Of a stretch of 57,529 nt of DNA, positions 33,791 to 43,648 are shown piece by piece. The stretch covers positions 1 to 57,529 of the forward strand of contig CALGNZ010000119.1 in the NCBI GenBank assembly GCA_937957915.1, given 5' to 3'. The translations under genes and the position numbers were made by a program. Position 1 is the first letter of the stretch. Every line of letters begins with the position of its first letter. The notes beneath the pieces are model-generated. The model saw only the letters and a list, made by a program, of their open reading frames with translations. It searched no databases and was not told where the DNA came from. The DNA is from an uncultured Granulosicoccaceae bacterium. Its GTDB lineage: Bacteria > Pseudomonadota > Gammaproteobacteria > Granulosicoccales > Granulosicoccaceae.

Positions 33791-34975
33791 CTACAGCGAG
33801 CACTCACCCGCGTAAACATCCTGATGATTTTCAAATACGGTAGCGTCAATCGTTGTAGTCCAGTTTCCGTCTGCATCTTCCACCACGGTTCGGCTGTAGA
33901 AGTTTTGTATCGGCATGTGATTGTTGCCGTAGCTGAACTCACCGCGAACGGATGGAAAGTCTGCTTTTTCCATTGCTGCACGCATGCCATCCATGTCGCT
34001 GAGGTCGCCATCGACAGCATCGACAGCTGACTTGATCAGCTGAATAGCATCGTAGGCCTGAGCGGCATAGAAAGATGGATAGCTGCCGTGTTTAGCGCGA
34101 AAGTCGTCAACGAACTTTTTGTTGGCAGGGATATCCAGATCCGGGCTCCAGAATTGAGTCATCTGGGAGCCGAGTACACCTTTCATACCGCCCGCCTGCA
34201 GCTTTGGCAGAGACAGTGAATCAACGGTGAAAACCGTATATAGAGGCAGGGAATCCTGTAAGCCAGCCTGTTCGTATTGCTTGATAAATGCAGGTCCGGC
34301 TTTGCCCGGGTAAAAAACGAAAATACCTTCAGCGCCCGATGCCTTGGCTTTCGCCAGTTCTGCAGAAAAATCGAGCTGGGCGTCTTTGCCCCACTTGGTA
34401 AGGTCCTTACCAACGATTTCACCTTTGAAGGTACGCTCTACGCCAGCCACCATGTCTTTACCGGCTGCGTAATTGGGCGCCATGACATAGAGAGACTTAA
34501 CGCCTTGCTGGTTGAGTGTTTCACCCATAGCCATCGGCGTTTGATCGTTCTGCCATGAGGTTGAGAAAAAGTTTTCGTGACAGAGTTTGCCCGCTACTGG
34601 TGACGGGCCTGCGTTGGCGCTAATCAGAAACTTGCCAGCGTCGAGTACGGATTTGCGCGATGCCAGTAATACATGCGACCAGATATATCCGGCAACGAAA
34701 TCGACATCGTCCTGCTTCACCAGTTTGTCGGTAGCCTGCTTGCCCAGCTCCGGCTTGAAGCCGTCATCTGCCATGATCAGTTTTACCGGTTTGCCGCCCA
34801 TCGACGCACCAATGTGCTCGAGTGCCAGATTCACCGCGTTTTCCTGATCTTTGCCGATAGAAGCGGCGCCGGTAGTTAAGGTGGTGACAAAACCGATTTT
34901 GACTTCATCGGCGGCGAAAAGAGCGGGAGCTGTCAGCATTGATGCTGCTGACAGGGCAGTGATTAGTTTTTTCAT
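33791..34975 (-). CDS. livK: Branched-chain-type ABC transporter substrate-binding protein
   Basis: The 394-residue periplasmic binding protein has a Sec signal (MKKLITALSAASMLTAPALF) and the peripla_BP_6 fold (VKIGFVTTLTTGAASIGKDQ, VDFVAGYIWSHVLLASRK, SFYAAQAYDAIQLI). The ligand cannot be read; related proteins bind branched-chain amino acids, aromatic acids or amides. A GAGGAAC Shine-Dalgarno lies 7 nt before the ATG. It is the first gene of the liv operon and should be the most expressed. A hairpin separates it from livH. Confidence 0.92.
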   Translation of the reverse strand: MKKLITALSAASMLTAPALFAADEVKIGFVTTLTTGAASIGKDQENAVNLALEHIGASMGGKPVKLIMADDGFKPELGKQATDKLVKQDDVDFVAGYIWSHVLLASRKSVLDAGKFLISANAGPSPVAGKLCHENFFSTSWQNDQTPMAMGETLNQQGVKSLYVMAPNYAAGKDMVAGVERTFKGEIVGKDLTKWGKDAQLDFSAELAKAKASGAEGIFVFYPGKAGPAFIKQYEQAGLQDSLPLYTVFTVDSLSLPKLQAGGMKGVLGSQMTQFWSPDLDIPANKKFVDDFRAKHGSYPSFYAAQAYDAIQLIKSAVDAVDGDLSDMDGMRAAMEKADFPSVRGEFSYGNNHMPIQNFYSRTVVEDADGNWTTTIDATVFENHQDVYAGECSL

Positions 34976-35453
34976 TTAAGTTCCTCGCGCGGGGTCTGAC
35001 TGGTGTGGCTGCGATCAGATATTTCCGATCATCCGGATTAAGTTTACCTTGTGAGCGTTGCCGGGTCACGGCCGTCGCAGAAATCAGGTCGCCTGAGTAG
35101 GCAGAAATGGCAAAAAAGCCCGCGGAATCTGATCCCGGGGCTTGCAGGTCAAAGCCAATTGCGCTGGTTTGGACTCCGACGAATATCTCCTGCGTCGGCG
35201 ACACGCTACTCTGCGGTTCCAGCTGGCTTCCGGCAGCGATAGCGATTCGGCAGCAATATATTGAGATGAGAATGCAAAGGGTCTGCACCTTTGCGCTGGA
35301 TCTTGTTCTACCCGAGTTTAATCAGCTTGAGACTGACTGAGGAAGCGGTCGGCACGCTATGGATTGTGGAGACAGCGTTTTCAGGCAGGGATGTCTGTTT
35401 GCGCGGCCTGCTTCAGCGATCAATCTCAAGATGCGCCAGGCGGGGCGAAACCC
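34976..35453. other. Intergenic stretch between liv operon and MscS gene
   Basis: This 478-bp gap should hold the liv operon promoter on the minus strand and the 3' end of the mscS transcript. A TAAACT (35047-35042 on the minus strand) could be a -10, but no matching -35 was found. Open frames here (34905-35288 minus, 35291-35515 plus) have no family resemblance. No repeat or terminator is convincing. Confidence 0.35.
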
Positions 35454-36608
35454 CTACGTTTGATCAGAACGGAGCGGTGTTGTGCCATTGTTACTCACAG
35501 TGTCGGGTGGCGTGACTGCGAGCGTAGAGATGACATGCGTTTGGGGTGTCGCCAGAGAGATGTTGAATTGGTGAGATGTGTTGAGGATATGTTCGGTTAA
35601 TTGTTGTCTGGCTTTTAGCAGATGTTGTACCTCCTTAATGTAGTAGAAGATACCCCAGGCAACTGCATGGTCTCCCGCATCAAGCACACGTATTTCGAGT
35701 GGGTGGTTTTCATCAATGGTGCCGTCCGACGCGGCGCATGCGTCGGCGAACGCTTGCTGGAACATTGTTTTCACAGACGCTGATGGTGTGTCGTAGCCAA
35801 TCTTGAATACCAGCTTTTCCCGCAGTCCGCGCGCTGATGCAAATTTGGACAGGCTGTGTATCGTTTGGTCTCTGAGGCGAGAGTTGCTGATCATGACTCG
35901 ATGGTTGTTCACGACATCGATTAGCACGGTATGGAATATTTTTGTCTTGAATACGCGGCCAAGCAGTGGCTCGGGTTGTATTTCTATTTCAATTAAATCA
36001 CCCTCGCTGACCATATCGCTATTCAGCAGCACCAGGCCGCTGATGATGTCGGGTGCCCAGGCTGCCTGCGTCAAAGCGAGAATGACGCCGACAAAACCGA
36101 TCACGCCACCGGCTTCGAGCATGCTGGAAAAACCGGCAAGTCTGATTACCCATATAAATGCGGCAATCGCTATAAATGTGCTTAATAACAGTGTCAGCAT
36201 ACGTGAGTGGTAGGTGTCTGATATTTGCGGGCCGTCGGCACTGGTGCTTATTTTTCCGTAGCGGCGTCGAGTCAGGTAGCTGCCGGTGTTGGCCGCCAGA
36301 TAAGCCAGATACAGCACCACCAGAATAGCGATGATGCGAAGGCCGAGTGCGCTGTCTGCAGCATCTGTGTCTGCACCGAGATCATCGGTATGTGCAAAGT
36401 AGGCGTAGTAGCAAACGGCGGTGAGAATGGCCAGATTCAGTCCACGCAGTACGTTGACATGGAAATCGAATTGTCGCTGATTGGTGTTTCCGCCCAGCCT
36501 TTCGATAATCGGGCGTGCCAATAGCATCAGAATCAGGTTGATGGCGATTACCGCCATGTACAACGCAGCGCCGGATTTTGACAGGGTTACTGAAATTGTT
36601 TCAAGCAT
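35454..36608 (-). CDS. MscS-family mechanosensitive ion channel
   Basis: The 384-residue protein has four or so membrane helices (about 12-30, 50-70, 82-105 and 140-160), then the MscS pore helix and beta domain. Recognisable blocks are the Gly/Ala-rich pore helix GGVIGFVGVILALTQAAWAP, then DIISGLVLLNSDMVSEGD and LIDVVNNHRVMISNSRL. These large non-selective channels open under hypo-osmotic shock. I choose ATG 36608 (MLETISVTLS) over the in-frame TTG 36692, because AAGAG lies 7 nt upstream and the leader has no match. A Thr/Gln/Ser-rich tail of about 25 residues follows the last strand. Confidence 0.85.
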   Translation of the reverse strand: MLETISVTLSKSGAALYMAVIAINLILMLLARPIIERLGGNTNQRQFDFHVNVLRGLNLAILTAVCYYAYFAHTDDLGADTDAADSALGLRIIAILVVLYLAYLAANTGSYLTRRRYGKISTSADGPQISDTYHSRMLTLLLSTFIAIAAFIWVIRLAGFSSMLEAGGVIGFVGVILALTQAAWAPDIISGLVLLNSDMVSEGDLIEIEIQPEPLLGRVFKTKIFHTVLIDVVNNHRVMISNSRLRDQTIHSLSKFASARGLREKLVFKIGYDTPSASVKTMFQQAFADACAASDGTIDENHPLEIRVLDAGDHAVAWGIFYYIKEVQHLLKARQQLTEHILNTSHQFNISLATPQTHVISTLAVTPPDTVSNNGTTPLRSDQT

Positions 36609-37023
36609 TCGTAAACTCTTGTGCTCTACAGTTCCATCAAATGGTTCTGTACCTATAGCGTTTTTTTGATCATATTGAGCTGTACGGGCCAAAGTAGCAT
36701 TCGCCGATACAGGCCTTTCGCAATCAATAGAAGTGCAGAGAATAATGCATGAATGCAGCGGGTGGGCTTACTTTGTGAGTTGGCAATGCCAGATCACAGT
36801 GAGAACCAGGCAGTGACCTGTGTTGTGTAGCCACCTTGCCCTCAACATAACGCGCCTGTGTCACACGTTACATCGTGTATTCAGGGTCGGTTGGTCTGAA
36901 TGGTTTGTCTGGTCAGCCGGTGCACTTGCTCGTGAACGCCAGGCGCCGCTCTGGCAATCGTGCCACAGTCAGGTAAAGATTGAACGCGCCACAACGGCGC
37001 GTTATATCTGATAGCTCCGCTAT
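36609..37023. other. Intergenic stretch between MscS and NAD-glutamate dehydrogenase genes
   Basis: The 415-bp gap holds the terminator of the glutamate dehydrogenase gene near its right end and presumably the mscS promoter. Otherwise no gene or repeat is apparent. A short plus frame at 36820-37011 has no family resemblance. Confidence 0.35.
36983..37003 (-). terminator. Probable terminator of the NAD-glutamate dehydrogenase gene
   Basis: AACGCGCC (36983-36990) and GGCGCGTT (36996-37003) form a perfect 8-bp GC-rich stem with an ACAAC loop, 21 nt beyond the gene's stop. On the minus strand it is followed by CAATCTTTACC, a weak U-rich tail. Confidence 0.55.
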
Positions 37024-40000
37024 TTACTGTTCGTCGGTACCAGCCAGGGGCCGGTCTGATTGCAGTAGTTTGGTAACCTCGGCCACCGCCAGCGATAACA
37101 TTGCGTAGTCTGCATTGCCCATTGATTTCAGGTCCTGCAGTCTCTGCATATAAACTTCAAGCTGAACCTGCGTTTTTTGCGACCAGATCTGAACCAGATT
37201 TTCGGGTGTTTCACTGGTATCGCTTTGGGCCAGAATCTCTGCACACAAGTGGCGTTGTCGATAGTGTAAATCAGAGCGCAGCGCAGATTTAGCCAGAGAG
37301 TGCCAATGATTCTGCACTTCAAGATCGGCAATCTGTTCACGTAACCATTGAATCTGCAGAAACTCGCCAAGCTCGTAGTAGACTGCCGCAGTGGTCTCTA
37401 CGCCAATGCCTCCGGCATCAGCTGAAGAGATGGTGGTAACGATATCCAGAATGTCGAAGGCTGTTGACAGTGGAAACGCAGCAGACACAGCGATAGCAAT
37501 TTCTGAAGGCACGCCTGCCGCCTCGAATCGGTTGCGGCGTGTGTCGAAACTCTGCCTGGTTGGTTCAGCAAGGCTTGCCGGAACGCTATTGATGAGCACT
37601 TGCAGCCCTGCATCAAAGTGATCGACGATTGCCTGCACGCCGTTGTTGCAACGTCTGTTTTTAACCAGCCAGTGTACGCCGCGTTCTACCCAGCCACGCA
37701 CTATGAGTAGTAATTCGGTTTGTAACGGGTTGTCGATCTGATTGTCGAGACTTTCAATCGCCTCCCACAGTGTTCGCATATTAAATAACTGCCTTACTGC
37801 AACGTATGCCGTTGCAATTTCGGCGACTGTGCCGCCGAGTTCTTCCTGTAGCTGTAGCAGGAAGGTGGGCCCAAGGCGGTTGACCAGGCTGTTGGTGACC
37901 TGTGTTGCGATTATTTCGCGGCGCAACTGATGCTGAAGTATCTGAGGTGAAAAAGACTGTGTGAGCTGTGCCGGAAAATACATCAGCAGTTCGTTGTCGA
38001 AGAAGCTGTCTTCTACCAGGCTTGAGTCTAGCATTTGCTCGTAGATGTCCATCTTACTGTAGGCCACCAACACGGCGATTTCCGGTGCGGTCAGGCCCAG
38101 AGCCTTATTGTGGCGTTCAGTGATTCCTTCGGCATCGGGCAGAAATTCGATCGATCGGTTTAACCGTCCGTTTTCCTCCAGATAGTCGATCAGTCGAGCG
38201 TGTTCTTCGAGCAGTGTTTTCGCATTGGCCTGTGTCAGGCTGATACATTGTGTTTGCAGGTAGTTGTCGCGTAACACCAGCGACGATACTTCGTCTGTCA
38301 TGTCGGCCAGCAAGTCTGTGCGTTTGTCAGCAGCCAGAACATTGTTTGCGACCAGAAAATCCACCAGAATTTTTATATTAACTTCGTGGTCAGAGCAGTC
38401 GACGCCGGCGGAGTTATCTATAGCGTCGGTGTACATTTTACCGCCCGCGCTGGCGAACTCTATTCGGCCCAGCTGGGTGCAACCCAGGTTGCCACCTTCA
38501 CCTACAACCCTGCATCTTAATTCATTGCCGTTAACCCGCAGGCTGTCGTTGCTTTTGTCTTGTGCATCGAGGTTTGATTCAGTTGATGATTTAATATAGG
38601 TGCCGATGCCACCATTCCACAGCAGGTCCACTTCGCTTTTCAGCAAATGATGGATAAGTCTGTTTGGAGCCATGGCCGTTTCGGTGGTGTTAATTAACTG
38701 TTGCACCTGCGGGCTCAGTGGAATGCTCTTTGCCGAACGTGAGAAAATCCCCCCGCCTGCTGAAATTAGTGCGTTGTCGTAGTCTTCCCAGCTACATCCG
38801 GGTAGCTCAAACAATCGCTTTCTCTCTATGTACGTGCTGGCTGCATCTGGCGTGGGGTCAAGAAAAATATGCATATGGTTGAACGCCGCCACCAGTTGAA
38901 TCTGTTCTGATAACAGCATGCCGTTGCCGAATACGTCTCCAGCCATGTCGCCAATGCCAACGACAGTAAAGGTTTCTTTTTGCGTATCCAGATTGAGTTC
39001 GCGAAAGTGTCTTTTAACAGACTCCCAGGCACCTTTGGCAGTAATACCCATGCCTTTGTGGTCATAACCCACCGAGCCACCTGAAGCGAAGGCATCACCC
39101 AGCCAGAAGCCGTATTCATCAGATATGCCATTGGCGATGTCTGAGAAAGTTGCCGTACCCTTGTCGGCTGCAACAACCAGATAGGGGTCGTCGTTGTCGT
39201 GGCGTATCACATCCACTGGCGGCAGCACCTCGCCGTCTGCGTAGTTGTCTGTGATATCCAGCATGCCGCGCAGGAACGTTTGATAGCACTGCACAACTTC
39301 TTTCATCAGTTCGTCTCGTGTGCCACCTGCAGGCGGACGCTTGACGACAAAACCGCCTTTTGAACCTACCGGTACTATGACTGAGTTCTTAACCATTTGT
39401 GCTTTCATCAAGCCAAGAACTTCGGTGCGAAAGTCTTCGCGTCTGTCAGACCAGCGCAATCCGCCACGCGCAACTTTGCCGCCGCGCAGATGTGTTGCCT
39501 CTACCCTGGGTGAGCAGACAAAGATTTCGAATTCAGGGCACGGCAGGGGTATGCCTTCGATTTGTGAGGGCACCAGTTTGATTGATAAATAATCCAGTGG
39601 TGCCTGGTTGGCTCCCTGTTTGTAATAGTTGGTTCTGACGGTGGCAGCAATTGCATTCTCGAAGGTTCGAAGAATACGGTCTTCATCAAGGCTTGAGACT
39701 TTATCGAGCAGGGCGATAAATTGCTCGCGCAAGTGATCAGTAGCGTGCGTGTCCGCGCTGGTGTCGAAACGTGTCTCGAAACTCTCAACGATCAGTCTTG
39801 TGATTTCCGGGTTCTTCACCAGGCAATCGATCATATAGGCCTGAGAGTAAGACACATTGATTTGCATCAGGTACTTGCAGTACGTGCGCAGGATGGTGGT
39901 TTGGCGCCATGTCAGTCCGGCTGCCATCACCAGTTGATTCATGCCGTCGTCTTCAATTTCCTGCTGCCAGATTTTCTGAAAGGCAGTCTGAAAATTCTCT

Positions 40001-41853
40001 GCAATTTGTTCGGTGGGTATAGACAGCGCGTTCGGATGCCGCAGGCTGAAGACACGAATTTTTACCGCGCTTCCGGCAAAATCCAATTCAAAGGGAACCT
40101 CGCCGTCAACCTGTACCCCCATGTTCTCAAGCACATTGATAATGGTCGACAGTGGAACGGCGATATCACCATGATAAATGTTAAAGCCGGTTTCAAAATC
40201 GCGATGAGATTCGTTTTTATACAGCAGCACTTCAATGCCGTCGGACTTCAGCTGCTGTGCGACCATGCACATGTCTCTGGCTGCAGTTGCCGGATCAGTA
40301 TGTTCCTTGTAGCCAACAGGAATGCCCCGCGTTGCAGTGTTGGCGAGTGCGGTTCCCTGTTGTTCGCCCAGTGTTTTGCAGAGAACCTCTCTCAGGTTTT
40401 CATCCCAGTTTTGTACCGCATCAATAATGAGTTGTTCGATCCGAAGGAACTCTGTATCGATCGTGGGTCTGGCTGGTGTACGAAGAAAAAAGTTGATACG
40501 CGCCAGGGAGTTTTCCGAAGAAAACGTTGCGGCAAATTCAACGTTGTCTGCTTCCAGTTCGTCTTGCAATATTGTTTGAATGCGTTCGCGCAGTTCTCTG
40601 GAATAGAGTTCATTAGGTACGTACACAAAGCAGGTGGCGAATCGTTTGAACTGATCTTGTATGCCGAACAGTCTTACTCGCGGGTGATGTTCCAGATCCA
40701 TAATGCCGCGGACGATATCGTGAATACTGTCAGCGGGTATTTGCAACAGCAGGTCTTTTGGCAGGCTCTCCAGAATACTCAGCAGTAACTTGCCGTCATG
40801 TGCGCCCGGGTTAATGCCTGAATTTGCTGTTATCGTGAGTGCTTTGTGGCGCAGCAGCGGAATCGTATCCAGATCCGAGTTAACCGCTCGCGAGGTGAAA
40901 AATCCGGTGACGACACAGCGGACATCTTTACTGCCGGCATTTTTGTTAAAGGTGATGACGTCCATCGGTTTTGGCCAAAGAACCGGAGCACGCTCAACGG
41001 ACTTGGTAACGGTCAGGATTTGTTCACTGCTGTGTGCTATATCTTCAACTGATAGGTATGAGCGCGCGATCTCAACCGAATCGGCGTGGCGAAAAATACC
41101 GAAGCTGCGGTTATCAACACATACCCACTGTGAATTAGCCTGCGTAAGCTCACAGTAGCCAGTGAAGGTGAAGTGATAGCGCTGCAACCAGTCAATGAAG
41201 TCGCAGGCCTCGGCGATTTCGAAATTGTTTGTGTCCGATTTGCGCAGCTGCTGGCTTGCTTCAAGACAAGCGGCTTTCATTGGCTCCCAGTCGTCACAGA
41301 CCAGATTGACATCCTCAATAACGCTTTTGATCTTTTGTTCGAGTGCGGTCTCCGCATCGCGATCGAATATTTGATCTACGTGAACCTGCATGAAGGATTC
41401 AATGGCGACGTCATCAGAATCGCTGGAAGACATGCCTTCGAGTACGCCATTGGCGTCTCTGATAACACGAAATATGGGATGTATGAACTGCCCAATGGCA
41501 TGGCCGAGCGATGTAATAGCCAGCGCTACGGATCGGACAAGGAACGGTTTGTCGGTGGTGGCAATTTCAATGATGGTTTTCGATGATGTCCATCCGTGTT
41601 GTTCGACGGTGGGTTTATATACCCTGATGAGGCACTCATCTGATTGTCGGGTTGAGGCCAGATTCCAGTGAGACAGCGCCGCCATGTTCAGCTCTTCAAG
41701 AGGTCGGTCTGCCAGGTCTTCAAAGGGTACTCGGGAGTAATAGTGGCGAACCAGTTCTGATTCGTTTGCCAGGTAATCGATGGTGCGTGCAGTATTATTC
41801 ACGTTTTGATCTGCCAACGGCGGGTTACTTTGAGAGGTGCTTTGCTGGCTCAT
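37024..41853 (-). CDS. gdhB: Large (180-kDa class) NAD-specific glutamate dehydrogenase
   Basis: The 1609-residue protein has the length of the L_180 family. The catalytic part shows PVGSKGGFVVKRPP (about 830), then GDMAGDVFGNGMLLS (about 965) and GEGGNLGCTQLGR (about 1130), with large N-terminal ACT-like regulatory and C-terminal domains around them. The enzyme oxidises glutamate to 2-oxoglutarate with NAD and works mainly in glutamate catabolism. GGAG lies 6 nt before the ATG. It is a single gene, with a terminator after it. Relatives are regulated allosterically through the N-terminal part; no regulator is next to it. Confidence 0.95.
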   Translation of the reverse strand: MSQQSTSQSNPPLADQNVNNTARTIDYLANESELVRHYYSRVPFEDLADRPLEELNMAALSHWNLASTRQSDECLIRVYKPTVEQHGWTSSKTIIEIATTDKPFLVRSVALAITSLGHAIGQFIHPIFRVIRDANGVLEGMSSSDSDDVAIESFMQVHVDQIFDRDAETALEQKIKSVIEDVNLVCDDWEPMKAACLEASQQLRKSDTNNFEIAEACDFIDWLQRYHFTFTGYCELTQANSQWVCVDNRSFGIFRHADSVEIARSYLSVEDIAHSSEQILTVTKSVERAPVLWPKPMDVITFNKNAGSKDVRCVVTGFFTSRAVNSDLDTIPLLRHKALTITANSGINPGAHDGKLLLSILESLPKDLLLQIPADSIHDIVRGIMDLEHHPRVRLFGIQDQFKRFATCFVYVPNELYSRELRERIQTILQDELEADNVEFAATFSSENSLARINFFLRTPARPTIDTEFLRIEQLIIDAVQNWDENLREVLCKTLGEQQGTALANTATRGIPVGYKEHTDPATAARDMCMVAQQLKSDGIEVLLYKNESHRDFETGFNIYHGDIAVPLSTIINVLENMGVQVDGEVPFELDFAGSAVKIRVFSLRHPNALSIPTEQIAENFQTAFQKIWQQEIEDDGMNQLVMAAGLTWRQTTILRTYCKYLMQINVSYSQAYMIDCLVKNPEITRLIVESFETRFDTSADTHATDHLREQFIALLDKVSSLDEDRILRTFENAIAATVRTNYYKQGANQAPLDYLSIKLVPSQIEGIPLPCPEFEIFVCSPRVEATHLRGGKVARGGLRWSDRREDFRTEVLGLMKAQMVKNSVIVPVGSKGGFVVKRPPAGGTRDELMKEVVQCYQTFLRGMLDITDNYADGEVLPPVDVIRHDNDDPYLVVAADKGTATFSDIANGISDEYGFWLGDAFASGGSVGYDHKGMGITAKGAWESVKRHFRELNLDTQKETFTVVGIGDMAGDVFGNGMLLSEQIQLVAAFNHMHIFLDPTPDAASTYIERKRLFELPGCSWEDYDNALISAGGGIFSRSAKSIPLSPQVQQLINTTETAMAPNRLIHHLLKSEVDLLWNGGIGTYIKSSTESNLDAQDKSNDSLRVNGNELRCRVVGEGGNLGCTQLGRIEFASAGGKMYTDAIDNSAGVDCSDHEVNIKILVDFLVANNVLAADKRTDLLADMTDEVSSLVLRDNYLQTQCISLTQANAKTLLEEHARLIDYLEENGRLNRSIEFLPDAEGITERHNKALGLTAPEIAVLVAYSKMDIYEQMLDSSLVEDSFFDNELLMYFPAQLTQSFSPQILQHQLRREIIATQVTNSLVNRLGPTFLLQLQEELGGTVAEIATAYVAVRQLFNMRTLWEAIESLDNQIDNPLQTELLLIVRGWVERGVHWLVKNRRCNNGVQAIVDHFDAGLQVLINSVPASLAEPTRQSFDTRRNRFEAAGVPSEIAIAVSAAFPLSTAFDILDIVTTISSADAGGIGVETTAAVYYELGEFLQIQWLREQIADLEVQNHWHSLAKSALRSDLHYRQRHLCAEILAQSDTSETPENLVQIWSQKTQVQLEVYMQRLQDLKSMGNADYAMLSLAVAEVTKLLQSDRPLAGTDEQ

Positions 41854-42359
41854 GGAGACTCCGCGAATTACGCATGTGCCTGGGCCAGAGTGCTTGTGGG
41901 GTACTCTAGCGGATGGCTATCGGTTGGTACGTTGCGGTCAGGAGGGAATTGTATTCAAACCACGGACCGCGGTCTTTGCAGTGCTAGCGGCGGATATGGT
42001 CACCGATTAATGTTTTTTTGTGAGCCAGGTCTAACTGAGAAGAAGCAGGTGACCAACCGATACAGCCCGGCCTGGCTATAGCGTTAGATGTTAGCGTTGC
42101 ACAATAGTCTTGTCTGACCTCGCGGCAGCGCTACTAACAGGGTGGGGGCTGGAGTGTGACGACGGTTTCGTTGAGCGAACCTGGCTACGTGCAACTCATT
42201 CTTTGCCGGCTATAGATTGTCGTGTGGTGCCTTTGCGGTGTCGCGGGCGTAGTGGGTGAGGCGGAGCCTTTCATATTGATTAGCTCCACCTTTAGCGCTG
42301 CTGCCAGCGGCGTGCGCGCATCTGTCTGTGACGCACACTGCTGCTGGTCGGATTTGCTC
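41854..42359. other. Intergenic stretch, no gene recognised
   Basis: This 506-bp gap separates two minus-strand genes. It holds the promoter of the glutamate dehydrogenase gene and the 3' end of the kinase transcript. Short frames (41806-42081 plus, 42185-42460 minus) have no ribosome sites or family resemblance. No hairpin with a U-tract was found. Confidence 0.35.
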
Positions 42360-43343
42360 TCAGGAAAGCAGAGCCCGTGTTTGCTCAGTCGGTAGCCTGG
42401 GTCCAAAGTGTGTAACAATTTTCGATGCGGCAGTGTTGGCCAGGCGAGCTGAATCCTCAAAGCTCATGTCGTGTGTCAGACCGTACAAAAAAGCTCCGGC
42501 ATACATATCGCCCGCCCCGTTGGTGTCAATGACGTCTACCTTATCGGCGGGAATCGTGTGAAAGCGCTCGCCGTCATAGGCTATCGAACCGTCGGCGCCG
42601 GTTGTGATTGCGAAGCGCTTTGCCATTTTTTTGAGGGCTTCGCCCGCGGCTTTTACGTTGTCTGTTTCGGTCATCAGCGTTGCTTCATCTTCGTTGCAAA
42701 ACAGCATGTCCAGCTGATCTCCGGCCATCTCTATCAGGCCATCGCGAAAGAAATTAACCATGTTCGGGTCGGACAGTGTGAGCACAGTTGGCACGCCAGC
42801 GGCATTGGCAATCGAGGCTGCTTTTACTGCAGCAGCGCGTCCGGTATCTGATGCGACCAGATAGCCTTCCATATAGACAAACTTCGATTGTTTTATTGCA
42901 TCGGCCACGACCTCTGCTTCTGACAGATTAACGGTAACGCCGAGGTAGGTGTTCATGGTGCGATCTGCATCGGGTGTAACCATCACGATGCACTTGCCGG
43001 TGTGGCCGTCGACGCGCTCCGAGTTGTCCAGATTGGTGTCTACATTGCACTCTTTCATGTCTGCAAGGTAGAAGTCACCGAAGCTGTCGTTTGATACTTT
43101 GCAGCTGTAAAAACCATTGCCGCCGAGTTGCGCCAGAGCAATAACCGTGTTGGCAGCCGAGCCGCCGGATGCACGTTTGTGATTCAGGTCGCCCAGTTTG
43201 ACAAGCAGATCCTGATGGCGATCTTCCTCGATCAGTGTCATCAGACCCTTGTCGACCTCGAGTTCGGACAGTTTCTCATCGCTGACTCGAAACTCGAGGT
43301 CGACGAGTGCATTGCCAATGCCGTAGAGGTCGTATTGCTTCAT
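42360..43343 (-). CDS. PfkB-family sugar/nucleoside kinase, adenosine-kinase-like
   Basis: The 327-residue protein is a ribokinase-fold kinase with the N-terminal block GIGNALVDLEF, RASGGSAANTVIALAQLGG and the PfkB signature 2 DTNGAGDMYAGAF containing the catalytic Asp. The overall pattern (TMNTYLGV, YMEGYLV, FCNEDEATL) matches the bacterial adenosine kinase group, so nucleoside phosphorylation is likely; other sugars are possible. ATG 43343 is used because GGAG lies 6 nt upstream; the longer frame to 43370 has no ribosome site. Confidence 0.85.
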   Translation of the reverse strand: MKQYDLYGIGNALVDLEFRVSDEKLSELEVDKGLMTLIEEDRHQDLLVKLGDLNHKRASGGSAANTVIALAQLGGNGFYSCKVSNDSFGDFYLADMKECNVDTNLDNSERVDGHTGKCIVMVTPDADRTMNTYLGVTVNLSEAEVVADAIKQSKFVYMEGYLVASDTGRAAAVKAASIANAAGVPTVLTLSDPNMVNFFRDGLIEMAGDQLDMLFCNEDEATLMTETDNVKAAGEALKKMAKRFAITTGADGSIAYDGERFHTIPADKVDVIDTNGAGDMYAGAFLYGLTHDMSFEDSARLANTAASKIVTHFGPRLPTEQTRALLS

Positions 43344-43648
43344 CTTTGCTCCAGGCAGCACAACTGCCAATAGTTGGATAATAGTTACAGGGTTAATACG
43401 GCAAGTTTAGACTATCCAGGCTGCTCAGCGTAACCGGTCGTCGTCACAGAAGGCGTCGGTTATTGTGCTTCAACCCACGATTGCAGGCGGTGCACGGCCC
43501 TGAATCACGTTGCCGCAGTTGTAATGTTGAACAACAGCCGTGCTGGTTGGTGTAAAATAAAGGGCTGTTTTAGTCCATATCGGGAGTGCTTCGATTCGAA
43601 ATCGTCGGCACTCGCCAATCATTGGTAAACCACACGGAAAACCTTTCA
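43344..43648. other. Divergent promoter region of kinase and aspS
   Basis: The 305-bp gap holds promoters of two divergent genes. TTGAAC (43527-43532) and TAAAAT (43553-43558) are both good hexamers for aspS, but their spacing is 20 bp, too long for a standard promoter. No other element is recognised. Confidence 0.35.

Noticed and set aside
39721..40788. A 355-residue plus-strand frame inside the glutamate dehydrogenase gene
   Set aside because: It is an antisense shadow of a conserved coding region with normal family motifs on the minus strand and has no ribosome site or family match.
43527..43558. Sigma-70 promoter for aspS
   Set aside because: Both hexamers look good but the 20-bp spacing is outside the normal range, so it is noted only in the intergenic entry.
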